From IMG/VR virus record IMGVR_UViG_3300043466_001255, positions 1 through 22,170 of that record: DNA of 22,170 bases. One strand, written 5' to 3'. A program made the translations under genes and the position numbers. The notes beneath the pieces are model-generated. The model searched no databases, was not told where the DNA came from, and saw nothing but the letters and a program-made list of their open reading frames with translations. Source of the DNA: a virus. Shown here in pieces: positions 1 to 7,863 of this stretch. How positions within the stretch are numbered: position 1 is the first letter of the stretch; every line of letters begins with the position of its first letter.

Positions 1-8
1 TAACAATT

Positions 9-398
9 ATGCCATACACGATCAAAATTAAAGTCCCAGAAGGATTCACAGACCTTGGTGAAAAACTGGAAATGCCTGAACCATATGAAATGGAAGAGGA
101 TGAAAGCGAACAAGAAGAGCGTGTTCACTATCCATCGCTATACTTTGAGAACGCAGAAGCACTAAAGGATTTTCCAAAGGAAGGAACAGCCGTCATCCAC
201 TTTAAAAAAGTGATGGAAAAAACCACAACGTCCGAAATTAACGGAAAGTCTGAAACTAGACATTGCGTTGAGTTGCAAATCAATGGTATTAAAGCCGGAG
301 AATCTACCGAATCGGAAGAATCGGAGCCTGACGATGAGGATGCCATCGAAAAGGGATTGGAAGAGGCATCTGAATCCAACGAAACCGACAACGACTAA
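9..398 (+). CDS. Small acidic phage protein, function unknown
   Basis: 129 residues. I do not recognise a family with confidence. The first ~90 residues look folded, with alternating hydrophobic strands (IKIKVPEGF near the start, TAVIHFKKV near residue 62, CVELQINGIKAG near residue 86). An acidic stretch lies at about residues 23-38, and the last ~30 residues are Glu/Asp/Ser-rich and probably disordered. ATG follows a TAA at bases 1-3, which may be the stop of an upstream head gene, with only five bases between, the same stop-gap-ATG pattern seen for later genes. No Shine-Dalgarno sequence is visible. Lying just before the connector/tail genes, it may be a head-associated accessory or decoration protein, but that rests on position alone. 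Confidence 0.8.
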   Translation: MPYTIKIKVPEGFTDLGEKLEMPEPYEMEEDESEQEERVHYPSLYFENAEALKDFPKEGTAVIHFKKVMEKTTTSEINGKSETRHCVELQINGIKAGESTESEESEPDDEDAIEKGLEEASESNETDND

Positions 399-402
399 TA
401 CT

Positions 403-741
403 ATGGCTGACAAAACTATGCCCCCCAACGATCCAATGCCTGCTCCAGATTCTGGAATGGGTGCTGCTCCCGCCGACAAGATGGCTCCTGAAGCCGCCGC
501 ACCCGCTGGCGATGGATCTGTAATGGTATCCATGCCAAAGGATGCTTTCGACGCAATCCACCAGCTTATCGTGCAGCTTGCGCAGGGGGTTGATTCTCTC
601 TACCAAAGCGTGAACCAAGAGGCCGCTATGGCAGGAGAGGCTCCTGTGGAAGAAATGCCTCCCGCTGGCCCTGAAATGGGCGCAGGATCTCCTGATGATG
701 AGTTCCTAAAGGGAATTGTCGAAGCCGGAAGCCAACGCTAA
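403..741 (+). CDS. Small Pro/Ala/Met-rich phage protein, function unknown
   Basis: 112 residues. I chose the ATG at 403, four bases after the TAA of the upstream gene, rather than an in-frame ATG at 268 that would lie deep inside that gene. The first ~40 residues are rich in Pro, Ala, Met and Gly and the last ~35 in Pro, Glu and Gly; both ends look disordered. Between them lies one clear amphipathic helix at about residues 46-76 (core DAFDAIHQLIVQLAQGVDSL). This disordered-helix-disordered layout suits a small adaptor, scaffold-like or capsid-associated protein, but no family is recognisable. The start context AATACTATG recurs at the 169-aa gene at 8629. Confidence 0.78.
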   Translation: MADKTMPPNDPMPAPDSGMGAAPADKMAPEAAAPAGDGSVMVSMPKDAFDAIHQLIVQLAQGVDSLYQSVNQEAAMAGEAPVEEMPPAGPEMGAGSPDDEFLKGIVEAGSQR

Positions 742-750
742 TACCTAAAG

Positions 751-3700
751 ATGTTCGTCTCGCAGATATATGACGAGGCCGCTGAAATCCTTGCAACAAC
801 CGATCAAAAAAAGGTTTTTCGCAAGCTAACGCAGGCCGTTCAGACTCTCATGGAGTCTGGTCATTACTTCCACACCAATCAAGAGGTTGATGTCTGTACT
901 GGCTGGGACGGGCAAACAATTACACTCCCTCGCGGCATTGAAGTGCCGCTTGGAGTGAATGTTGATGGTTCGCCAACATACTTCAGGGGAAGGCTGTTCC
1001 AGTACCATGTCAACAAGGGTGGAATGTACAATCCCGTTGATTGGGCATGGGATGACAGGGGCTTTGTGGCTACTGTCATGGATATTCGCCAGCCTTCCCA
1101 GCTTGTTGCCATCTCCGAGCATAGCGCAGACGCTGGAGGCCAAATTCGCGTCATTGGAACAGACTCCAATAATCGCGAACTACGCACACAGATGCCCAAT
1201 GGCACAACAGTTGACGGCATTCTGGTTCCAATCCATGCGCAGTCTGATTTCCCGCTTGGTTCGATTGAGCCAGACGGCGTTACCATTCAAACGCGATCAA
1301 CGGCTGTATCGCCGCTTACAAAGTTCGTAGCAGCAACGACGCACCAGCTTCAATCTGGTCAGTCTGGAGTGCTTTCTCTTGGATCTGGGACGATGCCTAG
1401 CTTCATTTACGCCGGACAGACTTACTATATCGGCGTTGATGACACGCTGACCATTCAGCTTTACCAAAACTCGCTTGATGCGAAGGCCGGAAACAATCCG
1501 ATTTTCCTGCAAAGCATCTTGAGTGCCGGAACCATCACGCTAACTGATGCCCGTCCTAGCAATCTGCTTACGGCGATCAATCTTCAAACTGTTCCTACGA
1601 TTGCTATTGATTCGCCAAACAGCGTTGCCTTCTCTGTTGGAACTGGATCTGGATTTGCTTCAGAATTGCCATCTCCGCTTGTTGCGAACACGACATATTT
1701 CGCGCAGTCTCTGGATTCAGACGATCTGCTAATATATCCCAGTATCACAGACGCACAGAACGGAACAAATCCAGTTCTGATGACTGGCAATAGCGGAAAG
1801 TTTAACACAGACATCCGCAAGGCAATTGCACCACAAACAACGCTTTCATTTTCCAGCAAGCACTATTACCAGACTGGCGATCAAGTTCAGGCATTCACAT
1901 CTGGCGGAACGCTTCCTACGCCACTAATTGCCGGACAGAATTACTTCGTATTCGTGATTGATGAGGACACTTTGTCAATCCACACGAATGCTGCTGACGC
2001 AAGCACAGGCGCAAATCCAATCATTTTAACAGACAGCGGGTCTGGAACAAATTCCTTGGTTAAGTTGGTTGATGCAACATCAACAACTGGAACAATTAAT
2101 CAAGTAACCGCTCCAGACCTCACAATACCGCCACCTGTAGTAACAACAACCGCATCTGCGATTGCTACTGTATCTGGTGGTATAACGAATGTAAATATTA
2201 CAAAAGCTGGAAGTAAATATACGGATGCACCAATTGTTACATTTGATAGTCCAAGAAAAACGTACACGTTTACTGGGACAACAGTCACTGGGTCACCAAC
2301 AATTTCTGCTGTTTCTAATTTATCAAATATTGTTATCGGACAAACCATTAGTGGAACTGGAATATCACTTGGTACAATTGTTACTGGGATTGGAACTTCA
2401 ACAATCACAATTAGCAACTCCGCTACTGCCAATGGCACATTAGTGCCTTTTGTTGTTGCTCCAACCGTCTCTGCTGATTCTCCACAAGCATTTTCAACGG
2501 CAACTGGATATGCAGTAATGATTCCAGATAACACTACTCCAACTGGAACATTCGCAGTAGGAAGCATTGTAATAACATCAGCCGGACAAGGATATACAAC
2601 AGCACCAACAATAACAATTAGTGCGCCGACTACAAATGTTGCCTTCACTGCGAACAGCACTTCTGGAAGCGGCGTATTAACTGCAATTGCTGCGGCTACT
2701 GTTACTTCACTGCAAGTTGGTGCGCCAATCTATGGCGACAACATTCCTGATGGAACAACGATTGTTTTAAAGCTGTCTGGAACATCTATACAAGTAAGCA
2801 ATCACGCAACAAGTACGGCAACAGCAGCAGATTATGCGTCAACAAGAACCACGGCGGCAAACGGTGCAAGGGCAACTGCTACCCTAGAGACATCTTTTGT
2901 TTCAAATATAACAATCCCAGCGGGACTTGGTGGATCTGGATATGAAAACCCTCCAATTGTAAAAATTGATGGTGGTGGCGGAACTGGCGCAACTGGAACA
3001 GCCCAAATTTCAAATGGGTCAGTAACATCTGTCTCGCTTGTGACGCAAGGAACTGGATACGTTACGCCACCAGTTGTTTCGTTTATTCCATCAACTGGTG
3101 TTTTTGTAGAGTTTTCATCAAGCGGAACGCTACCAGCACCGCTTGAGTCAGGCACTGCGTACAGGCTGGAAACTCCTTTAAATGCATCCACTGGAACCTA
3201 TTCCATTAGGAACGCAGACTTCAGCGAAGTAAACATTACTGGATCTGGAACTGGAAATTTTTATGTGGCTCTTACTCGTCCGTTTAGAATCACATTCAAC
3301 AGCACTTGGTCTGGCGATTTCTCCGGCATCGTAAACAGTCCGCCGCAAGGCTTCTACTTTGCATCTGATTATCTTTTGCCAAACGGAGTTGATTCTACAA
3401 CTCAGTACTTTTTCAAAGTAATTGATAACAAAACTGCTGAAGTTTATTCATCGTCATCAAATGCAACAAGCTCACCTCAAGCGAGAACAGCAAACACCAT
3501 AAACGGGTCAAAAACGATAACGTCTGTTAGCCCATCTACTGCCCTTGCCATTGGTCAAAAAATCACTGGCGCGGGAATCGCGGCGAATACATTTATTGAC
3601 GCAGTCTCTGGGTCTACAATTACGCTAAACAAACCCGCCACAGCTACTGCCACTGGGGCGACAATCGGCATAACAATTGGAATTGTTGGAGCAAGGAGCA

Positions 3701-4713
3701 TTGGCGTAGGTCAGTCATATTTTGCCATTCGCGTTCCATCATATGCCAAGGCATACAACAACCTCATTGTTCCTAGTTCCATCGAATACTTGAGCAATGG
3801 GCAGCTTGTCAAATTTTCTTCTACTGGTTCGCTTCCTTTACCATTGGACGCTGTCACAGATTATAAAATTACCATATCTGGAAACAATGTGTCGCTGACT
3901 GACACATCAAATGTACCGATTGTATTTTCTGATGCTGGTATTCCTACGCTTCCAGTAGGCCAGATGAGCATGAACATTGTGCGTACATTTACGCCAGTCG
4001 CATCTACCAGTATTGACGCTGTTGGATCTTTGTTTGAAATAGGCGATCAAGTAACAGTGCGTCCGGCTGATGGAGACACGCTCCCTGCTGGCCTTGTTGC
4101 AAGCACGATGGCAACGCCGCAGTATTATTATGCGAGACCAGTTGACGCTAATAGCTTTGAGCTTTACGACACCTATGCCAACGCAATAAACACTGCATCA
4201 ACAACTGGCAGGATTACTTATTACAACACTGGCGACAGCGTAAGCAGCGCATTCTTTGTAGATTCAATTCTTCCTCCTACCTTGGTTAAGAGCATCCTGC
4301 ATGTTGAAAAGCCTGAAACTCTTGGTTATGTCAGCCTGTACGCTCTTGATTACGGAAGGAGCAACGACATGGCTCTGATCGGTCAATACCACCCAACAGA
4401 AACCAATCCAAAGTACCGCAGGATTCGCATTGGAAAGCATTGCTCATGGGCAAGAATCATCTACCGCATGGCCCATCCATTCATTACCAGCCAATACGAC
4501 TACATTCCCGTAGAAAACGAGCGTGCAATCATTGCGGCGGTTCATGCCTGTGACCTAGAAGACAAAGACTTCATGGAGCAGGCACAAATGTATTGGACGG
4601 CTGCTATTTCTTATCTGAAAAACCAGAACGAAAGCATGGAGGGTCACGCTATGCAGCCGCCACAAATTAACAATATTACTTACGGCGATTACACAGATGA
4701 TGTAATGTTTTAG
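751..4713 (+). CDS. Connector/tail-tube A-like virion protein with a ~1000-residue repeat insertion
   Basis: 1320 residues. Residues 1-~190 and ~1173-1320 read as the two halves of a phage head-tail adaptor or tail-tube A-like protein. The N-terminal part has an opening helix, then TLPRGIEVPLGVNV and GQIRVIGTDSNNREL; the C-terminal part has LGYVSLYALDY, YRRIRIGK and a terminal helical segment (NERAIIAAVHACDLEDKDF). T7 gp11 is about 196 residues, close to these halves joined. Between them lie about 1000 residues of Ser/Thr/Gly-rich beta repeats of three interleaved kinds (separate entries). The following nozzle-like gene supports a gp11-like position. The inserted repeats are likely surface-exposed and could act as an adhesin-like or collar decoration. 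Structural role is fairly secure from context; the exact adaptor assignment is inference from pattern memory. No SD is seen; the ATG is nine bases after the upstream TAA. Confidence 0.85.
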   Translation: MFVSQIYDEAAEILATTDQKKVFRKLTQAVQTLMESGHYFHTNQEVDVCTGWDGQTITLPRGIEVPLGVNVDGSPTYFRGRLFQYHVNKGGMYNPVDWAWDDRGFVATVMDIRQPSQLVAISEHSADAGGQIRVIGTDSNNRELRTQMPNGTTVDGILVPIHAQSDFPLGSIEPDGVTIQTRSTAVSPLTKFVAATTHQLQSGQSGVLSLGSGTMPSFIYAGQTYYIGVDDTLTIQLYQNSLDAKAGNNPIFLQSILSAGTITLTDARPSNLLTAINLQTVPTIAIDSPNSVAFSVGTGSGFASELPSPLVANTTYFAQSLDSDDLLIYPSITDAQNGTNPVLMTGNSGKFNTDIRKAIAPQTTLSFSSKHYYQTGDQVQAFTSGGTLPTPLIAGQNYFVFVIDEDTLSIHTNAADASTGANPIILTDSGSGTNSLVKLVDATSTTGTINQVTAPDLTIPPPVVTTTASAIATVSGGITNVNITKAGSKYTDAPIVTFDSPRKTYTFTGTTVTGSPTISAVSNLSNIVIGQTISGTGISLGTIVTGIGTSTITISNSATANGTLVPFVVAPTVSADSPQAFSTATGYAVMIPDNTTPTGTFAVGSIVITSAGQGYTTAPTITISAPTTNVAFTANSTSGSGVLTAIAAATVTSLQVGAPIYGDNIPDGTTIVLKLSGTSIQVSNHATSTATAADYASTRTTAANGARATATLETSFVSNITIPAGLGGSGYENPPIVKIDGGGGTGATGTAQISNGSVTSVSLVTQGTGYVTPPVVSFIPSTGVFVEFSSSGTLPAPLESGTAYRLETPLNASTGTYSIRNADFSEVNITGSGTGNFYVALTRPFRITFNSTWSGDFSGIVNSPPQGFYFASDYLLPNGVDSTTQYFFKVIDNKTAEVYSSSSNATSSPQARTANTINGSKTITSVSPSTALAIGQKITGAGIAANTFIDAVSGSTITLNKPATATATGATIGITIGIVGARSIGVGQSYFAIRVPSYAKAYNNLIVPSSIEYLSNGQLVKFSSTGSLPLPLDAVTDYKITISGNNVSLTDTSNVPIVFSDAGIPTLPVGQMSMNIVRTFTPVASTSIDAVGSLFEIGDQVTVRPADGDTLPAGLVASTMATPQYYYARPVDANSFELYDTYANAINTASTTGRITYYNTGDSVSSAFFVDSILPPTLVKSILHVEKPETLGYVSLYALDYGRSNDMALIGQYHPTETNPKYRRIRIGKHCSWARIIYRMAHPFITSQYDYIPVENERAIIAAVHACDLEDKDFMEQAQMYWTAAISYLKNQNESMEGHAMQPPQINNITYGDYTDDVMF
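2167..3084 (+). repeat. Repeat class B: four GxGYxxxPxVxI units
   Basis: Four short units follow the plan V-x-x-(V/I)-x-(I/V)-x-x-x-G-x-x-Y-x-x-x-P-x-(V/I)-x-(F/I), at about 2167-2250 (NITKAGSKYTDAPIVTF), 2558-2630 (VITSAGQGYTTAPTITI), 2908-3000 (GLGGSGYENPPIVKI, followed by GGGGTGATGTA) and 3013-3084 (LVTQGTGYVTPPVVSF). This type of repeat is familiar from phage and bacterial surface proteins. They are interleaved with class C units between the first three and the fourth class A units. Confidence 0.7.
2263..3690 (+). repeat. Repeat class C: three GxxTIxxVSxxxxLxIGQxIxGxGI units
   Basis: Three units at about 2263-2445, 2653-2835 and 3490-3690 share: a variable lead strand, L-x-(I/V)-G-(Q/A)-x-I-x-G-x-(G/N)-I, (G/A)T-x-I, a strand ending in TI-x-(I/L/V), and a terminal (S/N)-x-(A/P)-T-A. 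Clear cores are NIVIGQTISGTGISLGTIV and ALAIGQKITGAGIAANTFI. The pattern is common in phage structural proteins as a mobile beta module. The first copy lies in a visibly A/T-rich stretch (about 2150-2450) compared with the flanking connector part. Confidence 0.7.
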
Positions 4714-4716
4714 GGC

Positions 4717-6858
4717 ATGAAAAGCCAAAGCATCACCACTGGAAGGTTGGTCAAGACATCTGCGAACTGGATTAAAGGCGTTAATTCAGTGCGCAATCCT
4801 TGGTCACTGCCTGAAGATCAGGCCAAGTTTGCTGTAAATGTAAATGTTCGCGGAGGCATTGCCCAAACACGCAACGGATTCAAGATGCATCTATCGTTGC
4901 CGAAGGGAAACTTCCAAGGAGGTATCATTTTTAACGCCAACAAACAGGCTAAAGCAGCTTCTACGATCACAAACCTATCCGGCGTGACGATCACGCAGAA
5001 AAACACGATCTACACGCCAGAAGGCACTGAATTCGCAGCTTCAGAGCTTCCATATGCAGTGTTCGTTGTTGATGGCAAGGTTTACTACTCTCCCTTCCCT
5101 CTCAAGCAGCCAAGGGCGTGGAGCGATTATCAGCTTTCTGGAATACAGCTAGATCCAGATGTGTCAGAGGTAAATATTGTTGTTGCCACCCAATCGGCAT
5201 CGGTGAATACAAGCGGAGGCACAACAGTAACGCCATCACACCGCATGCTGATCTTTCAGGATGGCATTAATAGCGCACATTATTGGGACGGGTCAGACAA
5301 GTCTGGGTCATCGATTCCACAAATGCCAGTCGGCTACTGGATGGCCTATTCCGGCAACAGGCTTTGGGTTGCAAATGGCAACATCATCAGCGCATCAGAC
5401 TTAGCCAACCCACTTGGCTGGACAGAACGTACTACTGGAGCGGGGCGTGGAGACTTCAGCGTCCCTAGACCAGTAACGGCAATGCACGATCACATTGGGC
5501 AGAATAACGACACCCGCCTGTATGTGTTCACAGACCAGTCTACATATTCTCTGGCTTCTGGTGTACTTGATCGCTCGCAATGGGGGGTTACGGCAAACTT
5601 CCAGCAAACGATATTCCCGAATATTGGGTGCATCGCCGGAAAGAGCATCGCCTTTCAAAACGGACAGATGTGGTGGTATTCGCAAGGCGGACTGGTTAGC
5701 GTTGACGTTGCCGCATCTAGTTATTTGTCCAGCCAAGTGCTTTATAAGGATGTGGAGATGGCAAAGGCGAAACGCCTGATGGCTCCAAACTATACAGGCA
5801 TCTGCGCTGCATCATATGAAAACTATTTGTTGTACAGCATCCCGTACCTAGAGCCGCTTAACAGCGCGACGATGGTCTTGGATTATGCAGCCGCATCCGA
5901 ATGGAATCAGTCACGCACTCCGGCATGGGCTGGAGTTTGGAATGGAATTCGTCCCGTAAACTGGTCAGTTAACACAATTGACGCTGTTCCTAGATGCTTT
6001 GCGTTTTCCGTTGATTACGCATCAACTTCTGATGGGTCTTTTAATCATCTTTGGGAGGCGTTTGTTCCAGAAAGATACGACACCTATCTGGAAATCAACC
6101 AAGACGGCACAACCACAGAAAGGATCAACAGAATCTACTGCCAGTTTGAAACTGCACTGCTTGGTGACGACATGGGATGGAAACAGATGGTGTATGGCGA
6201 ACTTGATTGCTCGCAAATCGCAGGAACAGTTGATGTGAAGGTTTCCTATCGTGGAAGCAAGGGCATTTATCAGGAGATCCTGAATAATCGTTTGCTTGCT
6301 GTTACAGATCCCTATCAGTATGAAACAAGCCAAGCTGCAACCGAAATCGCTGACTTGGGAATCCTGCAAACGCAGTACCGCCGTTTGATTACTGAAAATG
6401 TTAACAGGACAGAAAAAAGCGAATCCTGTGAGTCAAAAAACACGCTAGATATAGACAAAGCATTTAGCTTTCTTGTCGAGTGGTGCGGCGCACTGGGAGT
6501 TGATGCTATCCGCATGTACCAAGACCCTTGGAACGAGCCATCTGTTGGAAATAAAAACGTAAATGAAACTCAATATTGCGTTGTTGGCGAGGATGGAGCT
6601 TCAATTGTAGTTGACCTGACAGAAGCCCCTCAAGAGCAGGCAGGAAATGCTGTAAACTCATGGTCTAGCACGCAGACTAGGACGGTAACACTGCGCTGCA
6701 CTTCGCCGTCTACTATTCCGGCTGTGTCCGCTACGGCTACCGCATCATTTACCAGCTATGTGTCGCAGGATGATGCTAATACGCAAGCAATCGCACTCGC
6801 AACGCAGCAAGCAACGAATGCCGCAAACCAATACAGGATTGCAAATCCTTGTTCCTAA
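4717..6858 (+). CDS. Tail nozzle / tail-tube B-like virion protein
   Basis: 713 residues, similar in scale to T7 gp12 (about 794). The N-terminus has the G-V-N-x-x-x-N-P-W-x-L-P...N-x-x-x-R-x-G-x-x-Q-T-R-x-G pattern (residues 21-55) that I associate with phage tail nozzle/stabilisation proteins. The middle has repeated strand blades (RMLIFQDG, GNRLWVANGN, TRLYVFTDQSTYSL, GQMWWYSQGGLVSV), suggesting a beta-propeller-like body. After about residue 656 there is a separate tail with TRTVTLRC, then TASFTSYVSQDDANTQAIA and a helix ending in NPCS; it resembles the small domain found at the ends of many surface proteins (DUF5977-like, from memory). The gene starts three bases after the stop of the 1320-aa gene; these two would form the tail tube. 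Function is inferred from pattern and order. Confidence 0.85.
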   Translation: MKSQSITTGRLVKTSANWIKGVNSVRNPWSLPEDQAKFAVNVNVRGGIAQTRNGFKMHLSLPKGNFQGGIIFNANKQAKAASTITNLSGVTITQKNTIYTPEGTEFAASELPYAVFVVDGKVYYSPFPLKQPRAWSDYQLSGIQLDPDVSEVNIVVATQSASVNTSGGTTVTPSHRMLIFQDGINSAHYWDGSDKSGSSIPQMPVGYWMAYSGNRLWVANGNIISASDLANPLGWTERTTGAGRGDFSVPRPVTAMHDHIGQNNDTRLYVFTDQSTYSLASGVLDRSQWGVTANFQQTIFPNIGCIAGKSIAFQNGQMWWYSQGGLVSVDVAASSYLSSQVLYKDVEMAKAKRLMAPNYTGICAASYENYLLYSIPYLEPLNSATMVLDYAAASEWNQSRTPAWAGVWNGIRPVNWSVNTIDAVPRCFAFSVDYASTSDGSFNHLWEAFVPERYDTYLEINQDGTTTERINRIYCQFETALLGDDMGWKQMVYGELDCSQIAGTVDVKVSYRGSKGIYQEILNNRLLAVTDPYQYETSQAATEIADLGILQTQYRRLITENVNRTEKSESCESKNTLDIDKAFSFLVEWCGALGVDAIRMYQDPWNEPSVGNKNVNETQYCVVGEDGASIVVDLTEAPQEQAGNAVNSWSSTQTRTVTLRCTSPSTIPAVSATATASFTSYVSQDDANTQAIALATQQATNAANQYRIANPCS

Positions 6859-6861
6859 TCT

Positions 6862-7107
6862 ATGCCTACGATTACACAAGCAATTCAGCCAATCACAGAG
6901 TTCCCCAATCAGTACATGAGTCCGTTTGGGTCGGATGGAATTATTCCTTTGTATTCAAGCATCCCAATCAACAACAACACCAACGGGTCATGCTTGCCAT
7001 GTGTTGTTTGTGGAAATAGCAATGTCAGGAGGCAGATTATTGCTGCACAGGCTCCCAATGTTCAAACGGCACTTGCAAATGGAGTATCAGTTGCTGTAGG
7101 AACGTAA
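6862..7107 (+). CDS. Small phage protein with a CxxCxxC motif
   Basis: 81 residues; no family recognised. The first ~40 residues are Pro/Ile/Asn-rich (TQAIQPITEFPNQYMSPFG). The middle has CLPCVVCG, a Cys-x-x-Cys-x-x-Cys arrangement that could bind a metal or form disulfides, although a fourth ligand is not evident. The last ~30 residues look helical then beta (AQAPNVQTALANGVSVAVG). It starts three bases after the nozzle-like gene and is followed by another gene after three bases, so it is co-translated with the tail genes and is probably a minor virion or assembly protein. Confidence 0.72.
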   Translation: MPTITQAIQPITEFPNQYMSPFGSDGIIPLYSSIPINNNTNGSCLPCVVCGNSNVRRQIIAAQAPNVQTALANGVSVAVGT

Positions 7108-7110
7108 TTT

Positions 7111-7497
7111 ATGAGAGAAAATATATCATATAGATTCGTTTCACCAAATACCGATGACTTTTACAAGTTGCAGTCATTCGCAAAGACATTTGATCACTCT
7201 ATAGTAGAAAACCCTAATACAACGGTTCACGCCCTATACAGAGGCGACACTTGCTTTGGATATTCTGATACCGTTTACCTTCCAGTGACGTATCCGGCGT
7301 TCCATCCGGCACTTACTAGGCCGAGAGACGTTATTCAGGTAATGAGCGACTGGAAAGCCCACACTCAACTTTCTGGCAAACAGGGATTTATTGGAGTTCC
7401 GCTAAATAATAGGGACGGCGCAGGCAATTTTCCTGAAGAAACTATGAATAAATTAGGTCTTGTCAGAACTAACAGAGAACTTTATATTCCTGAATAA
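7111..7497 (+). CDS. Small protein in the T7 gp13 position, possibly GNAT-like
   Basis: 128 residues. Position between the nozzle-like gene and the Ala/Gln-rich internal proteins matches T7 gp13. The layout is loosely like a reduced GNAT acyltransferase: an opening strand and helix (RFVSPNTDDFYKLQSFAKTF), a central strand (TTVHALYRGDTCFGY), a helix (VIQVMSDWKAHTQL), a strand (KQGFIGVPL), and an ending MNKLGLVRTNRELYI typical of the last GNAT strand. The acetyl-CoA loop Q/RxxGxG is not visible, so any catalytic activity is doubtful. An AGGA about nine bases before the ATG could serve as a ribosome site. Family assignment is tentative; the reading frame itself looks real. Confidence 0.75.
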   Translation: MRENISYRFVSPNTDDFYKLQSFAKTFDHSIVENPNTTVHALYRGDTCFGYSDTVYLPVTYPAFHPALTRPRDVIQVMSDWKAHTQLSGKQGFIGVPLNNRDGAGNFPEETMNKLGLVRTNRELYIPE

Positions 7498-7499
7498 TT

Positions 7500-7859
7500 A
7501 TGGGCGGATCAACACCAACACCTCCAACACCTAATAGCCAGCCCGTTGACATGGCATTGCTTCAAATGCAGCAACAAGCGGGGCAAGATGCACTGGCTCG
7601 ACAGAATGCTATGGACGTTGCTATGTCATCACGCCCACTGGAGACTCGCGTTCCTGATATTTATGGCCCTCAAGGCGCATTGAACCAGATGGGACAACTC
7701 GCCGCTGTCAATGCCTACAAGAGCAGGGAACTTGAGAAGATGACCAACCCCGCTGGTGCAGCCGCTCGCGAAGAAATCCAAAACCAAGCCGCCGCTGGAT
7801 TAGCCCCTAGTTACTGGGAAAACACAATGAAGCAGTGGGGAAAAGGCGTTGGCATTTAA
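7500..7859 (+). CDS. Gln/Ala-rich internal virion protein candidate (MGGSxPxP family)
   Basis: 119 residues. It opens with MGGSTPTPPTP and then a Gln/Ala/Met-rich helix (MALLQMQQQAGQDALARQNA), much like the 169-aa protein at 8629 which opens MGGSPSPAP and continues with a Gln/Ala helix. The second half (IYGPQGALNQMGQLAAVNAY, then a helical Ala-rich stretch and WENTMKQWGKGVGI) is not recognisable. It sits where T7 carries gp14, so a DNA-ejection role is plausible. The next gene begins four bases after its TAA. In some phages these two reading frames may correspond to one longer protein; here they are separated by a clean stop and start. Confidence 0.75.
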   Translation: MGGSTPTPPTPNSQPVDMALLQMQQQAGQDALARQNAMDVAMSSRPLETRVPDIYGPQGALNQMGQLAAVNAYKSRELEKMTNPAGAAAREEIQNQAAAGLAPSYWENTMKQWGKGVGI

Positions 7860-7863
7860 CCTT

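Larger units (their letters stand above)
1363..4215 (+). repeat. Repeat class A: about seven degenerate TLPxPLxAGTxYY units
   Basis: Within the 1320-aa protein about seven units share the plan: hydrophobic strand, SxGTLPxPLxAxTxY, aromatic strand, then a D-x-(L/F)-x-(I/L)-(H/Y) strand and an NP(I/V)xL turn. Approximate positions are 1363-1512, 1615-1800, 1864-2070, 3100-3270, 3349-3470, 3799-3960 and 4042-4215. Clear cores are GGTLPTPLIAGQNYFV, SGTLPAPLESGTAYRL and TGSLPLPLDAVTDYKI. They are diverged in DNA, so they are old duplications or separate acquisitions rather than fresh tandem copies. Probably small beta domains on the virion surface. Confidence 0.7.

Noticed and set aside
268-402. 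Extended start for the second small gene
   Set aside because: The extension would be read out of frame inside the first gene and gives unconvincing sequence; the ATG at 403 fits the stop-gap-ATG pattern.
128-618. Overlapping minus-strand frames opposite the first two small genes
   Set aside because: Antisense of acidic and Ala/Pro-rich coding sequence; no family features and no start context.
2100-2660. 186-residue minus-strand frame in the repeat region of the connector-like gene
   Set aside because: Its Val/Ile/Pro-rich composition is the antisense of Asn/Thr/Gly repeats. No motif, and it is fully covered by a well-supported + strand gene.
1363-4215. CRISPR-like or simple tandem DNA repeat
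   Set aside because: The repeats are protein-level, of uneven length and strongly diverged in DNA.
7849-7863. TTG start for the 242-aa gene
   Set aside because: It adds five residues and overlaps the previous gene; the ATG at 7864 four bases after the stop matches neighbouring genes.
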